A stretch of 64,000 nucleotides of DNA from Citrobacter sp. Cu233 (GCF_030332225.1 NZ_JAOWIF010000028.1:496001-560000), one strand, 5' to 3'; counted from the stretch's first letter, positions 1 through 11,509 are shown. Numbers and translations are program-made. The notes: generated by a model not told the origin, from the sequence alone.

Positions 1-720
1 CAGGGTTATGTCGAAGGTATCTGGCAGATTTGGCAAAAGCAACGGGCGGAAGACCAGGGTGAATCGTTCGAGCCACTGATCGATGTGCAGACTCGATACT
101 GGTTCAACCCGGCGGCCATCAGCCAGCATTTTATTATCCCTGGGGCGGTCACTATCATTATGACGGTCATTGGCGCGATCCTCACCTCGCTGGTGGTGGC
201 GCGTGAGTGGGAGCGCGGAACCATGGAAGCGTTGCTGTCAACCGAAGTGACTCGCGTGGAGTTGCTGCTGTGTAAGCTTATCCCCTATTACTTTCTTGGC
301 ATGCTGGCGATGCTGCTGTGTATGTTGGTGTCGGTATTTATTCTGGGCGTGCCGTATCGCGGTTCGTTACTGATCCTGTTTTTTATCACCAGCCTGTTTC
401 TGCTCAGTACGCTTGGCATGGGATTGCTGATCTCCACCATTACCCGCAATCAGTTTAACGCCGCACAGGTGGCGCTGAACGCCGCCTTCCTGCCTTCAAT
501 TATGTTGTCGGGATTTATCTTTCAGATAGACAGCATGCCGGCGATTATCCGCGCGGTGACTTACATTATTCCCGCACGCTATTTCGTCAGTACGTTGCAA
601 AGCCTGTTTCTGGCGGGAAATATTCCGGTGGTGCTGATTATCAACGTGCTGTTTTTAATCGCTTCGGCGGTAATGTTTATTGGTCTGACGTGGCTTAAAA
701 CCAAACGTCGGTTGGATTAA
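1..720 (+). CDS. ybhS: YbhS, ABC-2 type exporter permease (5' end outside window)
   Basis: The frame is open from the first base and ends at TAA 718-720, giving the C-terminal 239 residues of a protein that is about 377 residues in E. coli. The visible part has the ABC-2 permease layout: a large external segment, then about five hydrophobic helices with the family pattern [16 protein letters not shown] after the first one. YbhS and YbhR form the membrane dimer of the YbhFSR exporter, linked in E. coli to drug and cation efflux. ybhR follows after 10 bases, so the two are co-transcribed. Only the start is missing; nothing suggests a broken gene. Confidence 0.93.
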   Translation, partial: QGYVEGIWQIWQKQRAEDQGESFEPLIDVQTRYWFNPAAISQHFIIPGAVTIIMTVIGAILTSLVVAREWERGTMEALLSTEVTRVELLLCKLIPYYFLGMLAMLLCMLVSVFILGVPYRGSLLILFFITSLFLLSTLGMGLLISTITRNQFNAAQVALNAAFLPSIMLSGFIFQIDSMPAIIRAVTYIIPARYFVSTLQSLFLAGNIPVVLIINVLFLIASAVMFIGLTWLKTKRRLD

Positions 721-730
721 GGGGACTGGC

Positions 731-1837
731 ATGTTTCATCGCTTATGGACATTAATTCGCAAAGAGCTGCAATCGCTGCTGCGTGAGCCGCAAACGCGGG
801 CCATTCTGATTTTACCGGTACTGATTCAGGTCATTCTGTTCCCGTTCGCCGCAACGCTGGAAGTCACTAACGCCACTATCGCTATCTATAACGAAGATAA
901 CGGTAAACACTCGGTTGAATTAACCCAGCGTTTTGCCCGCGCCAGCGCCTTTACCCATATTCTGCTGCTGAAAAGCCCACAGGAAATCCAACCCACCATC
1001 GACACGCAAAAAGCACTACTGCTGGTGCGCTTCCCGGCAGACTTCTCGCGTAATCTGGATACTTTCCAACAAGCACCCATGCAGCTAATTCTCGATGGGC
1101 GCAACTCCAACAGCGCGCAGATTGCAGCGAATTATCTGCAGCAGATCGTTAAGGAGTATCAGCAGGAGCTGATGGAAGGCAAACCGAAACCGAACAACAG
1201 CGAGCTGGTCGTGCGTAACTGGTATAACCCGAATCTGGATTACAAATGGTTCGTCGTTCCGTCGCTGATCGCTATGATCACCACCATCGGCGTGATGATC
1301 GTCACCTCACTGTCGGTCGCCCGCGAACGCGAACAGGGCACACTTGATCAACTGCTGGTTTCCCCACTGACGACCTGGCAGATTTTCATCGGTAAAGCCG
1401 TGCCAGCACTCATTGTTGCCACCTTTCAGGCCACTATCGTACTGGCAATCGGCATCTGGGCCTATCACATCCCGTTTGCAGGTTCACTGGGTTTGTTCTA
1501 CTTCACAATGGTGATTTACGGGTTGTCGTTGGTGGGATTTGGCTTGCTGATTTCGTCACTGTGCGCGACGCAGCAGCAGGCTTTTATCGGCGTCTTTGTC
1601 TTTATGATGCCGGCGATTTTGCTGTCCGGATATGTCTCTCCGGTCGAAAATATGCCGGTATGGTTACAAAACCTGACGTGGATAAACCCGATCCGTCACT
1701 TTACGGACATCACAAAACAGATTTACCTGAAGGATGCGAGTCTGAAGATTGTCTGGGGAAGTTTGTGGCCGCTATTGGTAATAGCGGCCACAACAGGCTC
1801 AGCGGCGTATGCGATGTTTAGACGCAAAGTGATGTAA
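731..1837 (+). CDS. ybhR: YbhR, ABC-2 type exporter permease
   Basis: This 368-residue protein has the same length as E. coli YbhR. An N-terminal membrane helix (about residues 20-42) is followed by an extracytoplasmic domain (about 45-175) and a block of about five helices with [18 protein letters not shown], the ABC-2 signature. It is the partner subunit of YbhS just upstream, and the ATPase YbhF would lie beyond the window edge. A GGGG-rich ribosome-binding stretch precedes the ATG. The last 39 bases overlap tail-to-tail with ybhQ on the other strand. Confidence 0.95.
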   Translation: MFHRLWTLIRKELQSLLREPQTRAILILPVLIQVILFPFAATLEVTNATIAIYNEDNGKHSVELTQRFARASAFTHILLLKSPQEIQPTIDTQKALLLVRFPADFSRNLDTFQQAPMQLILDGRNSNSAQIAANYLQQIVKEYQQELMEGKPKPNNSELVVRNWYNPNLDYKWFVVPSLIAMITTIGVMIVTSLSVAREREQGTLDQLLVSPLTTWQIFIGKAVPALIVATFQATIVLAIGIWAYHIPFAGSLGLFYFTMVIYGLSLVGFGLLISSLCATQQQAFIGVFVFMMPAILLSGYVSPVENMPVWLQNLTWINPIRHFTDITKQIYLKDASLKIVWGSLWPLLVIAATTGSAAYAMFRRKVM

Positions 1838-2209
1838 CTTTTTCTCTTTCGTCAACAACGAGACCACTGCGGGTCCGGCAAGGACAGCCAGCCCCGCCAG
1901 CGCCAGTAACACGTTGTTTTGCAGCACACGCGACAGCAGCCACAGTACGATCATTGCCGCACCGAAATACCACGTGGTCGTCAGCTCTTCCAGCACATCC
2001 GCCACATCACGCCAGCGCTGTTCATGGTGACGTTGCAATGCCAGCATTAAGATAACCGTTACGCCATACACGACGCATAATCCCAGGCCGACGTGCACCA
2101 ACTTGCCGCTCATCCAGCCCATTACCAGCAACGCCACTACCAGTAAATGCAACACAATCTGCCAGCAACTTAGACCCGTTGCGACACGAACACGTTGTTG
2201 CCACCTCAT
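1799..2209 (-). CDS. ybhQ: YbhQ, small inner-membrane protein
   Basis: The protein has 136 residues, equal to E. coli YbhQ, and is recognisable along its length ([21 protein letters not shown] at the start, [12 protein letters not shown] at the end). About four hydrophobic helices fill most of the chain, with a short charged loop ([17 protein letters not shown]) in the middle. Function is unknown in the family. It converges on ybhR, sharing 39 bases at the 3' ends, so neither gene has its own terminator there. ybhP starts divergently about 190 bases away. Confidence 0.9.
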   Translation of the reverse strand: MRWQQRVRVATGLSCWQIVLHLLVVALLVMGWMSGKLVHVGLGLCVVYGVTVILMLALQRHHEQRWRDVADVLEELTTTWYFGAAMIVLWLLSRVLQNNVLLALAGLAVLAGPAVVSLLTKEKKLHHFASKHRIRR

Positions 2210-2399
2210 GGCTTTTCTCCTGAAGGATTTTTAACTAATTATTCAGAGTACCGGACTTTCCGGAAAATTCCGCAACACCGCATCTTTTTGTGACGGCGAC
2301 TACACTATTTATTTCGCCACAGAATTCGCGATGCGGTCAAACCCCCGCATCCCGAAGGATGACGGAGAGAGTCAGGAAAGTGACGCCAACGGGAGAATC

Positions 2400-3161
2400 A
2401 TGAGCGAATCAGCAGATCGATTTTCATTCAATGTGCTCACCATTAATACTCACAAGGGTTTCACCGCCTTTAACAGACGCTTTATTTTGCCCGAGCTGCG
2501 GGATGCCGTCAGGGCAATTGGCGCAGATATTGTGTGCCTGCAGGAGGTGCTGGGCGCTCACGACGAACACTCACTGCAGATAGAAAACTGGCCGGATACC
2601 AGCCACTACGAGTTTCTGGCCGACACCATGTGGCGCGATTTCGCCTACGGGCGCAATGCCGTGTATCCACAAGGACATCACGGCAATGCCGTGCTATCGC
2701 GTTACCCCATTGAACATTATGAAAACCGTGATGTATCCGTAGGCACGAGTGAAAAACGTGGTGTGCTTTACTGCCGCATTATGCCGCCGATGCTGTCCCG
2801 CCCGATTCATGTGATGTGCGTCCACCTCGGTTTGCGTGAAGCCCATCGCCAGGCACAGCTCAGCATGCTGGCAAATTGGGTCAATGCCCTGCCCGACACG
2901 GACCCCGTGGTGGTTGCTGGCGATTTTAACGACTGGCGACAACAGGCAAATTATCCGTTGAAAAGCCAGGCCGGTCTTGACGAGATTTTTACTCGCGCTC
3001 ACGGCCGCCCGGCACGAACTTTCCCGGTGCGATGTCCTCTACTGCGCCTCGACAGAATCTATGTAAAAAATGCTAACGCCAGTACACCAGCCGCGCTGGC
3101 GCTGCAACACTGGCGACATTTGTCCGATCATGCCCCCCTGAGCGCGGAGATTCGTGTATGA
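2400..3161 (+). CDS. ybhP: YbhP, endonuclease/exonuclease/phosphatase-family protein
   Basis: The ATG at 2400, preceded by GGGAGA, gives 253 residues, the same as E. coli YbhP; a longer frame from 2331 has no comparable ribosome site. The fold is the EEP (DNase I-like) superfamily: LTINTHKG near residue 15, CLQEV for the metal-binding Glu, a VAGDFNDW motif, and the terminal [11 protein letters not shown] with the catalytic Asp-His pair. Substrate is not established; linkage to clsB suggests lipid phosphodiester chemistry, which is inference. It overlaps clsB by four bases (ATGA), so the two are translationally coupled. Confidence 0.93.
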   Translation: MSESADRFSFNVLTINTHKGFTAFNRRFILPELRDAVRAIGADIVCLQEVLGAHDEHSLQIENWPDTSHYEFLADTMWRDFAYGRNAVYPQGHHGNAVLSRYPIEHYENRDVSVGTSEKRGVLYCRIMPPMLSRPIHVMCVHLGLREAHRQAQLSMLANWVNALPDTDPVVVAGDFNDWRQQANYPLKSQAGLDEIFTRAHGRPARTFPVRCPLLRLDRIYVKNANASTPAALALQHWRHLSDHAPLSAEIRV

Positions 3162-4399
3162 AAACAGGCTGGCGTGAAGGCAATCAAATTCAGCTACTGG
3201 AAAACGGCGATCAGTACTATCCCGCCGTATTTCACGCGATTAAACACGCGGAGCAAAAAATCATTCTGGAGACCTTTATCTGGTTTGAAGATGAGGTAGG
3301 GAAACAGCTACATGCCGCACTGCTCGCTGCCGCGCACCGCGGGATCGCCGCAGAGGTGTTGCTCGACGGCTACGGCTCACCTGACCTCAGCGATCGCTTT
3401 GTCGAAGAGTTAACCGCGGCAGGTATTGTTTTCCGTTATTACGATCCGCGCCCACGTCTGTTCGGGATGCGTACCAATCTGTTTCGCCGGATGCATCGCA
3501 AAATTGTGGTCATTGACGATCGCATCGCCTTCGTCGGCGGCATTAATTACTCCGCCGAACACATGTCTGACTACGGGCCGGAAGCCAAGCAAGATTACGC
3601 GGTGTGTGTTGAAGGTCCGATTGTGGTTGATATTCTTACATTCGTGCTGGGGAACCTGCCGGGACAAAGCGCCGTACGCCGCTGGTGGCCACGCCATCAC
3701 CGGGCAGTCGAAAACCATCGCCCCGGTGAAGCGCAGGCGCTGTTCATCTGGCGTGATAACGAGGAACATCGTGATGATATTGAACGTCATTATTTGAAAA
3801 TGCTTGCTCAGGCAAAACGGGAAGTGATTATTGCCAATGCCTATTTCTTCCCCGGTTATCGTCTGTTGCATGCACTACGTAAAGCAGCACGACGCGGCGT
3901 ACGGGTAAAACTCATCGTTCAGGGCGAGCCTGATATGCCCATTGTGAAAGTGGGCGCCCGGCTGCTGTATCACTATCTGGTGAAAGGGGGCGTCCACGTC
4001 TACGAATATCACCGCAAGCCGCTGCATGGCAAAGTGGCGCTGATGGACGATCACTGGGCTACTGTCGGCTCCAGCAATCTTGACCCGCTCAGTCTGTCGC
4101 TGAATCTGGAAGCCAATCTCATTATTCACGACCGTGCTTTTAATCAGATCCTGCGCGACAACCTGAATCCAATTATTGCAGATGACTGTCAGCGAATTGA
4201 TGAATCAATGTTACCCAGACGTACCTGGTGGAACCTGACCAAAAGCGTATTGGCATTTCACTTTTTACGCCACTTCCCGGCACTGGTCGGTTGGCTACCG
4301 GCACACACTCCACGCCTGACGGAAGTGGAGCCGCCAGCACAACCCGCGATCGAAACACAAGATCGCATTCAAACCGAGGATGCAGGAGGAAAAAGCTGA
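3158..4399 (+). CDS. clsB: Cardiolipin synthase B
   Basis: The 413-residue protein matches E. coli ClsB (YbhO) in length. Two phospholipase-D HKD motifs are present: [16 protein letters not shown] from His113 and [18 protein letters not shown] from His290. They perform phosphatidyl transfer through a covalent phospho-histidine intermediate, making cardiolipin from two phosphatidylglycerols at the inner membrane. A hydrophobic patch near the C terminus fits membrane association. In E. coli the next genes are ybhN and ybhM; here only a very short remnant follows the stop, so clsB appears to be the last gene of the unit. Confidence 0.96.
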   Translation: MKTGWREGNQIQLLENGDQYYPAVFHAIKHAEQKIILETFIWFEDEVGKQLHAALLAAAHRGIAAEVLLDGYGSPDLSDRFVEELTAAGIVFRYYDPRPRLFGMRTNLFRRMHRKIVVIDDRIAFVGGINYSAEHMSDYGPEAKQDYAVCVEGPIVVDILTFVLGNLPGQSAVRRWWPRHHRAVENHRPGEAQALFIWRDNEEHRDDIERHYLKMLAQAKREVIIANAYFFPGYRLLHALRKAARRGVRVKLIVQGEPDMPIVKVGARLLYHYLVKGGVHVYEYHRKPLHGKVALMDDHWATVGSSNLDPLSLSLNLEANLIIHDRAFNQILRDNLNPIIADDCQRIDESMLPRRTWWNLTKSVLAFHFLRHFPALVGWLPAHTPRLTEVEPPAQPAIETQDRIQTEDAGGKS

Positions 4400-4462
4400 T
4401 GGCGAAGTCGGTCGAAAACGCGGCGGGTAAAAAACGAGGAGACGATGGCTAAATCATCGTGA
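4399..4462 (+). pseudogene. ybhN: Remnant of ybhN start region
   Basis: Directly at the clsB stop lies a strong ribosome site (AGGAGG) and ATG 4399, which opens only 17 codons ([17 protein letters not shown]). A second GAGGAG-ATG at 4445 reads MAKSS and stops at 4462. E. coli YbhN begins MSKS and, from memory, the Salmonella one begins MAKS, so one or both starts look like the beginning of ybhN with the remaining ~310 codons gone. After 4462 the sequence runs straight into a REP element and then ybhL; ybhM, which lies between in E. coli, is also missing. A translated 17-residue peptide cannot be excluded. Confidence 0.5.
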
Positions 4463-4468
4463 CGTTAG

Positions 4469-4550
4469 TGCCGGATGCGGCTTAACACCTTATCCGGCCT
4501 ACTTTCGTTGCAGAACCGTGGGCCGGACAGGCACTACCCCATCCGGCGAC
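4469..4550. repeat. REP/BIME palindromes between clsB and ybhL
   Basis: GTGCCGGATGCGG ... TTATCCGGCCTAC (4469-4502) is a standard REP palindrome, followed by a second, degenerate unit (GGCCGGACAGG ... CCCCATCCGGCGAC). It sits between the convergent clsB and ybhL ends and marks the place where ybhN and ybhM would be. Confidence 0.85.
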
Positions 4551-4555
4551 AAGAA

Positions 4556-5260
4556 TTAGCGGCGATTACCGAAAATACGCAGCAGCATCAGGAACAGGTT
4601 AATAAAGTCCAGATACAGCGTTAACGCCCCGAGGATCGCGTATTTACGCAGGTTGGAACTGTCGCGCAGATCAATCTGTTCGCCAATATTTTTCAGCTTC
4701 TGCGTGTCATAGGCGGTCAGGCCAACAAACACTATCACCCCAATGTAGGTCACCGCCCACATCAGCGCTTCGCTCTTCAGCCAGAAGTTAACCAACGAGG
4801 CCAGAACGATACCAATTAACGCCATAAACAGCATGTTGCCAAAACCGCTGAGATCGCGTTTAGTGGTGTATCCGTACAGGCTCATGATACCGAACATCCC
4901 GCCGGTAACCACGAAGGTGCTGGCGATAGACGAGTAGGTATAAACGATAAAAATACTCGATAGCGTCAGCCCGGTTAATGCCGAATAGAGCATAAACAGC
5001 GTCGTTGCCATTCCAGCACTGAGCTTTTGCACCATTCCCGACAGGACAAATACCAGCGCCAGTTGTGCAATGATCAGCCCAAAGAAGGTAATTTTGCTGG
5101 AAAAGACAAACATCATCACCGCAGGCGTATTCGCCGCATACCATGCAATAAACGCCGTCAGTAACAACCCACAGGTCATCCAGCCGTAGACCTGCGCCAT
5201 GTAGGTTTGCAGGCCGGAACGGGCCTGCACAATAGAATCGGATCGTGGGAATCGGTCCAT
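4556..5260 (-). CDS. ybhL: YbhL, BAX inhibitor-1 family membrane protein
   Basis: The 234-residue protein equals E. coli YbhL. A short polar N terminus (MDRFPRSDSIVQARSGLQTYMAQV) leads into seven hydrophobic helices. The BI-1 C-terminal signature is visible: DTQKLKNIGEQIDL followed by KYAILGALTLYLDFINLFLMLLRIFG, with the conserved Asp residues thought to gate calcium or proton leak in relatives. The physiological role in enterics is unknown. An AGGAGATTGTC ribosome site precedes the start. It is transcribed alone, in the same direction as moaA-E. Confidence 0.93.
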   Translation of the reverse strand: MDRFPRSDSIVQARSGLQTYMAQVYGWMTCGLLLTAFIAWYAANTPAVMMFVFSSKITFFGLIIAQLALVFVLSGMVQKLSAGMATTLFMLYSALTGLTLSSIFIVYTYSSIASTFVVTGGMFGIMSLYGYTTKRDLSGFGNMLFMALIGIVLASLVNFWLKSEALMWAVTYIGVIVFVGLTAYDTQKLKNIGEQIDLRDSSNLRKYAILGALTLYLDFINLFLMLLRIFGNRR

Positions 5261-5301
5261 GACAATCTCCTGAGTCAGTATGTGCCTAAACCAATTGTAC
5301 T

Positions 5302-5754
5302 CTACCAGCGTTTTGCTGCTTGCTTATCGCTGTCGCGGGCGTCAACCCAACGTTCACCTTCTGGCGTGGCTTCACGTTTCCAGAACGGCGCACGCGTTTT
5401 CAGGTAATCCATAATGAACTGCCCGGCATCAAACGCGCTACTACGATGTGCACTGGTCACACCGACAAAAACAATTTCATCGCCCGGCCACAGTTCGCCA
5501 ATACGGTGGATCACCGTCACACGGCCCAGCGGCCAGCGCTCACGTGCCTCATCGACGATTTCAGCCAGCGCTTTTTCGGTCATGCCTGGGTAATGCTCCA
5601 GCGTCAACGCCTGCACGCTGTCACCCAGATTGTGATTACGAACTTTACCGGTAAAAGTGACCACCGCGCCGTCTTCATCGCGCCCGGCAAGCCAGGGGTA
5701 CTCGTCACCAACGCTAAATGGCGCATGCCCAACAACAATTCGCGTTTCAGCCAT
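5302..5754 (-). CDS. moaE: Molybdopterin synthase, large (catalytic) subunit MoaE
   Basis: MoaE (150 residues, as in E. coli) forms the heterotetrameric molybdopterin synthase with MoaD and converts cyclic pyranopterin monophosphate to molybdopterin using MoaD thiocarboxylate sulfur. Family landmarks include VTFTGKVRNHN, the VIHRIGEL segment, the VTSAHRSSAFDA block with conserved His-Arg, and the LKTRAPFWKRE lysine motif near residue 120. It is the last gene of moaABCDE, one base after the moaD stop. No clear terminator is seen before ybhL. Confidence 0.96.
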   Translation of the reverse strand: MAETRIVVGHAPFSVGDEYPWLAGRDEDGAVVTFTGKVRNHNLGDSVQALTLEHYPGMTEKALAEIVDEARERWPLGRVTVIHRIGELWPGDEIVFVGVTSAHRSSAFDAGQFIMDYLKTRAPFWKREATPEGERWVDARDSDKQAAKRW

Positions 5755-5755
5755 T

Positions 5756-6001
5756 TTAGCCTCCGGTCACTGGCGGGAAGAAAGCCACTTCATCACCCGC
5801 CCTGAGAGGATGATCAAAGCTGACCAGCGTCTGGTTTACCGCCGCCAGTAGCTTGCCATCTTCCAGCGCCAGCGCCCAACGATCGCCTTTGCCCGCCAGA
5901 TACTGGCGCAGTGCTTCTACCGTTGGAAATTCAGCCGTCACCTCTAGCGCATCGGTGTTGACCAGTTCTCGCACCTGGGCAAAGAAAAGAACCTTAATCA
6001 T
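5756..6001 (-). CDS. moaD: Molybdopterin synthase, sulfur-carrier subunit MoaD
   Basis: Starting at ATG 6001 the protein has 81 residues, identical in length to E. coli MoaD; the longer open frame to 6064 runs into moaC and is rejected. It is a ubiquitin-like sulfur carrier ending in Gly-Gly, the site of thiocarboxylation after adenylation by MoeB. The end [12 protein letters not shown] is typical. The start lies inside the end of moaC (8-base overlap), indicating translational coupling. Confidence 0.96.
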   Translation of the reverse strand: MIKVLFFAQVRELVNTDALEVTAEFPTVEALRQYLAGKGDRWALALEDGKLLAAVNQTLVSFDHPLRAGDEVAFFPPVTGG

Positions 6002-6479
6002 GTGCATCCACCTTAAAATCCCCCGACTTGCCGCCGCTTTTTGCCAGCAGACGTACCGGACCAATCACCATATCCTTTTGTACGGCTTTGCACATGTCGT
6101 AAATGGTCAACGCCGCTACGGAAGCCGCCGTTAATGCTTCCATTTCAACGCCAGTTTTTCCCGTCAGCCGACATAGTGTTTCAATGCGGACACGGTTTTG
6201 CTCCGGTTCAGCCAGCAGGTTGACTTCAACCTTGCTGAGCATCAGCGGATGGCACAGCGGGATCAGGTCCCAGGTACGTTTGGCCGCCTGAATACCCGCA
6301 ATGCGGGCCGTAGCGAAAACATCACCTTTATGATGACTGCCATCGATAATCATCGCCAGCGTTTCACTGCGCATGGTCACGAATGCTTCAGCTCGCGCCT
6401 CGCGTACAGTCTCAGCTTTGGCAGAAACATCCACCATGTGCGCTTCGCCAGCGGCATTAATATGGGTTAATTGCGACAT
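5994..6479 (-). CDS. moaC: Cyclic pyranopterin monophosphate synthase MoaC
   Basis: A 161-residue protein, full length for MoaC. It converts 3',8-cyclo-7,8-dihydro-GTP, made by MoaA, into cyclic pyranopterin monophosphate. Conserved blocks are visible: [50 protein letters not shown] and KSGGKSGDF near the end with the active-site lysines. It sits two bases after moaB and overlaps moaD by eight bases. Confidence 0.97.
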   Translation of the reverse strand: MSQLTHINAAGEAHMVDVSAKAETVREARAEAFVTMRSETLAMIIDGSHHKGDVFATARIAGIQAAKRTWDLIPLCHPLMLSKVEVNLLAEPEQNRVRIETLCRLTGKTGVEMEALTAASVAALTIYDMCKAVQKDMVIGPVRLLAKSGGKSGDFKVDAHD

Positions 6480-6481
6480 AC

Positions 6482-6994
6482 TTATTTCTTCAAATGTGGG
6501 TGGAAGTTACACGGACGTGTACGGGCATCGAGCTGCGGCGCAATAATATTTTCCCAGGCGGTACGACACGCTTTGGTCGACCCTGGCATGGCGAAAATCA
6601 GCGTCTTATTTGCCACCCCGGCAACCGCACGAGACTGCAGCGTCGCCGTACCAATCTCTTCAAAGGAGAGCATGCGGAACACTTCGCCGAAGCCTTCGAC
6701 TTCTCTGTCAAACAGTGGCAGCAGCGCTTCCGGTGCCTGATCGCCTTCGGTTAAACCGGTACCACCGGTAATGAGCACCACTTGCACATCGTCACTGGCA
6801 ATCCACGCTGAAACCTGGGCGCGAATCGCATAGCGGTTCTCTTTGACAATCGCCTTATCAACAATCTGATGACCCGCTTCCAGCGCAGAGTCGCGCAGAT
6901 AATGGCCGGAAGTGTCGTCATCTTCGCCTCGACGGCTGGAAACGGTAAGAATAGCAATGCGTGTCGGGATAAATTCAGCGCTTACCTGACTCAT
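6482..6994 (-). CDS. moaB: MoaB, molybdopterin-biosynthesis MogA-like protein
   Basis: At 170 residues this is a full-length MoaB of the MoaB/Mog fold. [21 protein letters not shown] is the molybdopterin-binding GGTG motif and [14 protein letters not shown] is the second family block. E. coli MoaB is related to the adenylyltransferase Mog, but its own activity is not needed under most conditions. It lies between moaA (19-base gap) and moaC (two-base gap) in the operon. Confidence 0.95.
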   Translation of the reverse strand: MSQVSAEFIPTRIAILTVSSRRGEDDDTSGHYLRDSALEAGHQIVDKAIVKENRYAIRAQVSAWIASDDVQVVLITGGTGLTEGDQAPEALLPLFDREVEGFGEVFRMLSFEEIGTATLQSRAVAGVANKTLIFAMPGSTKACRTAWENIIAPQLDARTRPCNFHPHLKK

Positions 6995-7013
6995 GAGAAA
7001 CTCCTTTTAGCGA

Positions 7014-8003
7014 TCAGCCGCCAATGTAAGATAAGTTTTGCGTAATACCGGTATTATTCTGATGCAGGAAATGGGTCTGCTTTTTCTCCAGCAACGCGGC
7101 AGAGATACGTTCTTCAAGCGCAGACTGCTGGGCGTCGTCTGTCAGCAAATCACGCAAGTTCACCCCGCCTTCACCAAATAAACACAGATGAAGTTTGCCG
7201 ACGGATGAAACACGCAGGCGATTGCAGGTGGCGCAGAAGTCTTTCTCATAAGGCATGATAAGACCAATTTCACCGGCATAATCAGGATGACAGAAAACCT
7301 GAGCCGGACCGTCGCTGCGCTGGCGTAACTGGTGGATCCAGCCGCGCTTGAGCAGTTCATCGCGCAGTACCTGCCCGGAGATATGGTGTTTGCGAAAGAG
7401 AGAGCTGCCCTCACCCGTTTCCATCAGTTCAATAAAACGTAGCTGAATCGGCCGCGGTTGAACCCAGGCCAGGAAGGTATCCAGTTGATGATGGTTTACA
7501 TCGCGCATCAACACGGTGTTGACTTTCACTTTTTCAAAACCGGCATCGAAGGCGGCGTCAATCCCCGCCATCACCTGCTGAAACTTATCCTGCCCGGTAA
7601 TAGCGTGAAACTGACGGGCATCGAGACTGTCGACGCTGACGTTGAGTGCCGTCAGCCCGGCATCGCGCCATGCAGCAGCATCGCGCGCCAGACGATAACC
7701 ATTGGTGGTTACCGCAATCTGACGGATAGCGTCGTTTTCACGTACAGCAGCAATAATGTCGGTAAAATCGCGACGCAGTGACGGTTCGCCACCTGTCAGA
7801 CGCACCTTTTCCGTTCCCAGACTGGCGAACGCACGTGTGACGCGGCGAATTTCATCAACGGTCAGAAAGCCGTTATTAGTCACGCCACCAGGCTTATAGC
7901 CATCTGGCAGACAGTAGGTGCAACGAAAGTTACACACATCGGTAATCGACAAACGCAAGTAGTAAAACTTACGCGCGAATGCATCGGTAAGTTGAGAGCC
8001 CAT
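7014..8003 (-). CDS. moaA: GTP 3',8-cyclase MoaA (radical SAM)
   Basis: Starting at ATG 8003 ([15 protein letters not shown]) gives 329 residues, the usual length. An in-frame ATG at 8069 would add 22 codons, but that stretch is the riboswitch leader, so the short start is chosen. The radical-SAM cluster CNFRCTYC is at residues 24-31; a second Fe-S site is in [18 protein letters not shown] near residues 257-274; the chain ends in the conserved Gly-Gly. It makes the cyclic dihydro-GTP intermediate, the first step of molybdenum cofactor synthesis. First gene of moaABCDE. Confidence 0.97.
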   Translation of the reverse strand: MGSQLTDAFARKFYYLRLSITDVCNFRCTYCLPDGYKPGGVTNNGFLTVDEIRRVTRAFASLGTEKVRLTGGEPSLRRDFTDIIAAVRENDAIRQIAVTTNGYRLARDAAAWRDAGLTALNVSVDSLDARQFHAITGQDKFQQVMAGIDAAFDAGFEKVKVNTVLMRDVNHHQLDTFLAWVQPRPIQLRFIELMETGEGSSLFRKHHISGQVLRDELLKRGWIHQLRQRSDGPAQVFCHPDYAGEIGLIMPYEKDFCATCNRLRVSSVGKLHLCLFGEGGVNLRDLLTDDAQQSALEERISAALLEKKQTHFLHQNNTGITQNLSYIGG

Positions 8004-8011
8004 GTACACCT

Positions 8012-8115
8012 TTCCAAATACGGGAGGCGAAGTCATTTCTTCCTGCGCCCTGGTGACAATCGTATTCACGTATCGTCACGGCCAAAGCACCGTATCATTT
8101 GACCCAGGTGCAGAG
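8012..8115 (-). ncRNA. Moco riboswitch in the moaA leader
   Basis: The 5' leader of moaA can fold like the Moco RNA motif known from E. coli moaA. On the minus strand ATACGG (8090-8095 region) pairs with CCGTAT (8018-8023), enclosing a GTGACGAT/ATTGTCAC hairpin and a GAAG/CTTC hairpin. The CTCTGCACCTGGGTCA entry sequence and the AAAGGTGTACATG exit overlapping the ribosome site are kept. In E. coli this element lowers moa expression when cofactor is plentiful. The identification is by sequence memory and hand folding. Confidence 0.85.
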
Positions 8116-8202
8116 GCTAGAGTGTTTATACTCGTCATGCTTTGAGTACATTGTGGTTATGCCGATACTAGCGTGTAAATGACACTTTTGCCATGTACAC
8201 TT

Positions 8203-8228
8203 TCGCTGTATAAACATGTATATAGCGA
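8203..8228. promoter_or_regulatory. ModE-type operator upstream of moaA
   Basis: TCGCTGTATA - six bases - TATATAGCGA forms a 10-base inverted repeat with one mismatch, the layout of ModE-molybdate sites. It lies about 90 bases before the riboswitch. ModE is known to activate moaA in E. coli, and the site matches in spacing the second one found here before modA. Confidence 0.75.
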
Positions 8229-8364
8229 CATGATCGTGCAATTTCGCTACAGAATAAGCAAAAACCATGGTTTTGCATTGATATACATCATCTTGCTATC
8301 AGGTGGATGTCGTCAGAAAGGGGTAGATCGCAGAAAATTATTTTCTGCGATGACGACTGGATAA

Positions 8365-9333
<969 letters not shown>

Positions 9334-9340
9334 ACGTATT

Positions 9341-9390
9341 TGCCTGATGCGCTTATAGGCCGGATAAGGGATTTATCCCGCATCCGGAAC
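9341..9390. repeat. REP palindrome between ybhK and uvrB
   Basis: A degenerate REP unit (TGCCTGATGCGC...GGCCGGATAAGGG followed by CCCGCATCCGG) fills the space between the convergent ybhK and uvrB ends and may act as the 3' boundary for both transcripts. Confidence 0.75.
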
Positions 9391-9394
9391 ACGC

Positions 9395-11416
9395 TTACGA
9401 TGCCGCGATAAACAACTCACGCAACTGATGCAACTGGTCACGGATCTGGGCGGCCTCTTCGAACTCAAGGTTCTGCGCATGCTGCATCATCTGACCTTCT
9501 AACTCGTGAATCTTCTGCTGCAGCGCTTTCGGCGTCATATCCAGCTCAACAACCTCGGATTTCGCCCCGGCACGCGACTTCCCTTTGCCTTTCGCTTTGG
9601 TCTTCGCAATATTCTGACCCAACGCCAGAATATCAACGACTTTCTTGTTCAGCCCCTGTGGCGTAATACCGTGCTCTTCGTTATACAGTTGCTGCTTCTC
9701 GCGACGACGTTCGGTCTCACCAATGGCCTTCGCCATCGATGCGGTAATTTTATCGCCGTAGAGAATCGCTTTACCGTTGATGTTACGTGCCGCTCGACCG
9801 ATGGTCTGGATAAGCGATCGTTCCGAACGCAGGAACCCTTCTTTGTCCGCATCCAGAATCGCCACCAGAGAGACCTCTGGCATGTCCAGGCCTTCTCGTA
9901 ACAGGTTGATACCCACCAGCACGTCAAACTCGCCCAGGCGCAAATCACGAATGATTTCCATGCGTTCCACGGTATCAATGTCGGAGTGCAAATAGCGCAC
10001 CCGCTCGCCGTGTTCTTCGAGATATTCAGTGAGGTCCTCTGCCATCCGTTTCGTGAGTGTCGTCACCAGCACGCGTTCGTTAATCGCCGCGCGAGTGCGG
10101 ATCTCAGACAGCAGGTCATCAACCTGTGTTGCGACCGGACGAACTTCAATTACCGGATCCAGCAGCCCGGTTGGTCGCACCACCTGATCGACCACGTCAT
10201 CACCGGATTTCTCCAGCTCATAATTGCCCGGTGTCGCTGAAACATAAATGGTTTGCGGTGCCAGCGCCTCGAACTCTTCAAACTTCAGCGGACGGTTATC
10301 CAGCGCCGACGGCAGACGGAATCCATATTCAACCAGCGTCTCTTTTCGTGCCCGGTCGCCGCGGTACATCCCACCAATTTGCGGAATCGTTACGTGGGAT
10401 TCATCCACCACCAACAGACCATCGGCAGGCAGGTAATCAAACAGCGTCGGCGGCGGCTCGCCCGGACCGCGTCCGGACAGATAGCGTGAATAGTTTTCAA
10501 TACCCGAGCAGTAACCCAGCTCGTTCATCATTTCCAGATCGAACTGCGTACGCTGGCTTAAACGCTGTTCTTCCACCAGCTTGTTGTTCGCCAGCAGGAT
10601 TTTGCGGCGGTCCGCCAGCTCAACTTTAATTTCTTCCATTGCCTGCACAATACGTTCGCGCGGCGTCACGTAGTGGGTTTTCGGGTAAATGGTGAAGCGC
10701 GAAATAGTGGATTCAACCTGCCCGGTTAGCGGGTCGAACAGCGACAAGCGCTCAACTTCTTCATCAAACAACTCGACGCGCAGTGCAATATCGTCAGATT
10801 CGGCTGGAAAGATGTCGATCACCTCACCACGCACACGGAACGTCCCGCGCTGGAATGCCTGATCGTTACGCGTGTATTGCAGCTCAGCAAGCCGACGCAG
10901 GATCGCGCGCTGGTCGATAATCATCCCCACCGTCAGGTGCAGCATCATCTTCAGATACAGATCCGGATCGCCCAAACCATAGATCGCGGAAACTGAGGCC
11001 ACCACCACCACATCCCGCCGTTCAAGCAGGGCTTTGGTCGCCGACAAACGCATCTGTTCAATGTGTTCGTTTACCGACGCATCTTTCTCGATAAACGTAT
11101 CAGAGCTCGGGACATAAGCTTCCGGCTGATAATAGTCGTAGTAGGAGACGAAATATTCCACTGCGTTATCCGGGAAAAACTCTTTCATCTCGCCGTACAA
11201 CTGGGCTGCGAGGGTCTTGTTAGGGGCCAGCACCATAGTCGGACGCTGTAAGTCCGCAATCACGTTGGCGATAGTGAATGTCTTCCCCGACCCCGTCACC
11301 CCGAGCAGCGTCTGATGCGCCAGACCATCCTCCAGCCCTTCTTCCAGGCGACGAATCGCCTCAGGCTGATCGCCAGAGGGTTTAAAAGCGGAATTCAGTT
11401 TGAAAGGTTTACTCAT
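9395..11416 (-). CDS. uvrB: Excinuclease ABC subunit B (UvrB)
   Basis: The 673-residue protein equals E. coli UvrB. It is the damage-verifying helicase of nucleotide excision repair, loaded by UvrA and recruiting UvrC. Walker A GVTGSGKT lies near residues 39-46, the beta-hairpin [10 protein letters not shown] near 92-101, the DESH box near 338, and helicase motif [11 protein letters not shown] near 540. The C-terminal UVR domain (about 630-665) binds UvrC. A LexA box 74 bases upstream predicts SOS induction. Confidence 0.98.
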   Translation of the reverse strand: MSKPFKLNSAFKPSGDQPEAIRRLEEGLEDGLAHQTLLGVTGSGKTFTIANVIADLQRPTMVLAPNKTLAAQLYGEMKEFFPDNAVEYFVSYYDYYQPEAYVPSSDTFIEKDASVNEHIEQMRLSATKALLERRDVVVVASVSAIYGLGDPDLYLKMMLHLTVGMIIDQRAILRRLAELQYTRNDQAFQRGTFRVRGEVIDIFPAESDDIALRVELFDEEVERLSLFDPLTGQVESTISRFTIYPKTHYVTPRERIVQAMEEIKVELADRRKILLANNKLVEEQRLSQRTQFDLEMMNELGYCSGIENYSRYLSGRGPGEPPPTLFDYLPADGLLVVDESHVTIPQIGGMYRGDRARKETLVEYGFRLPSALDNRPLKFEEFEALAPQTIYVSATPGNYELEKSGDDVVDQVVRPTGLLDPVIEVRPVATQVDDLLSEIRTRAAINERVLVTTLTKRMAEDLTEYLEEHGERVRYLHSDIDTVERMEIIRDLRLGEFDVLVGINLLREGLDMPEVSLVAILDADKEGFLRSERSLIQTIGRAARNINGKAILYGDKITASMAKAIGETERRREKQQLYNEEHGITPQGLNKKVVDILALGQNIAKTKAKGKGKSRAGAKSEVVELDMTPKALQQKIHELEGQMMQHAQNLEFEEAAQIRDQLHQLRELFIAAS

Positions 11417-11489
11417 GGGCAGCTACCTGAAGCAATGGGCGGGCAGGTGTGTAATTTTACTCGCAGCAGTATATTTTGCCAGTAAAATA

Positions 11490-11509
11490 TACTGGATGAA
11501 AAAACAGTA
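11490..11509. promoter_or_regulatory. LexA (SOS) box of uvrB
   Basis: TACTGGATGAAAAAACAGTA keeps the full TACTG-N10-CAGTA pattern and sits in the uvrB promoter region, as in E. coli. Confidence 0.93.
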
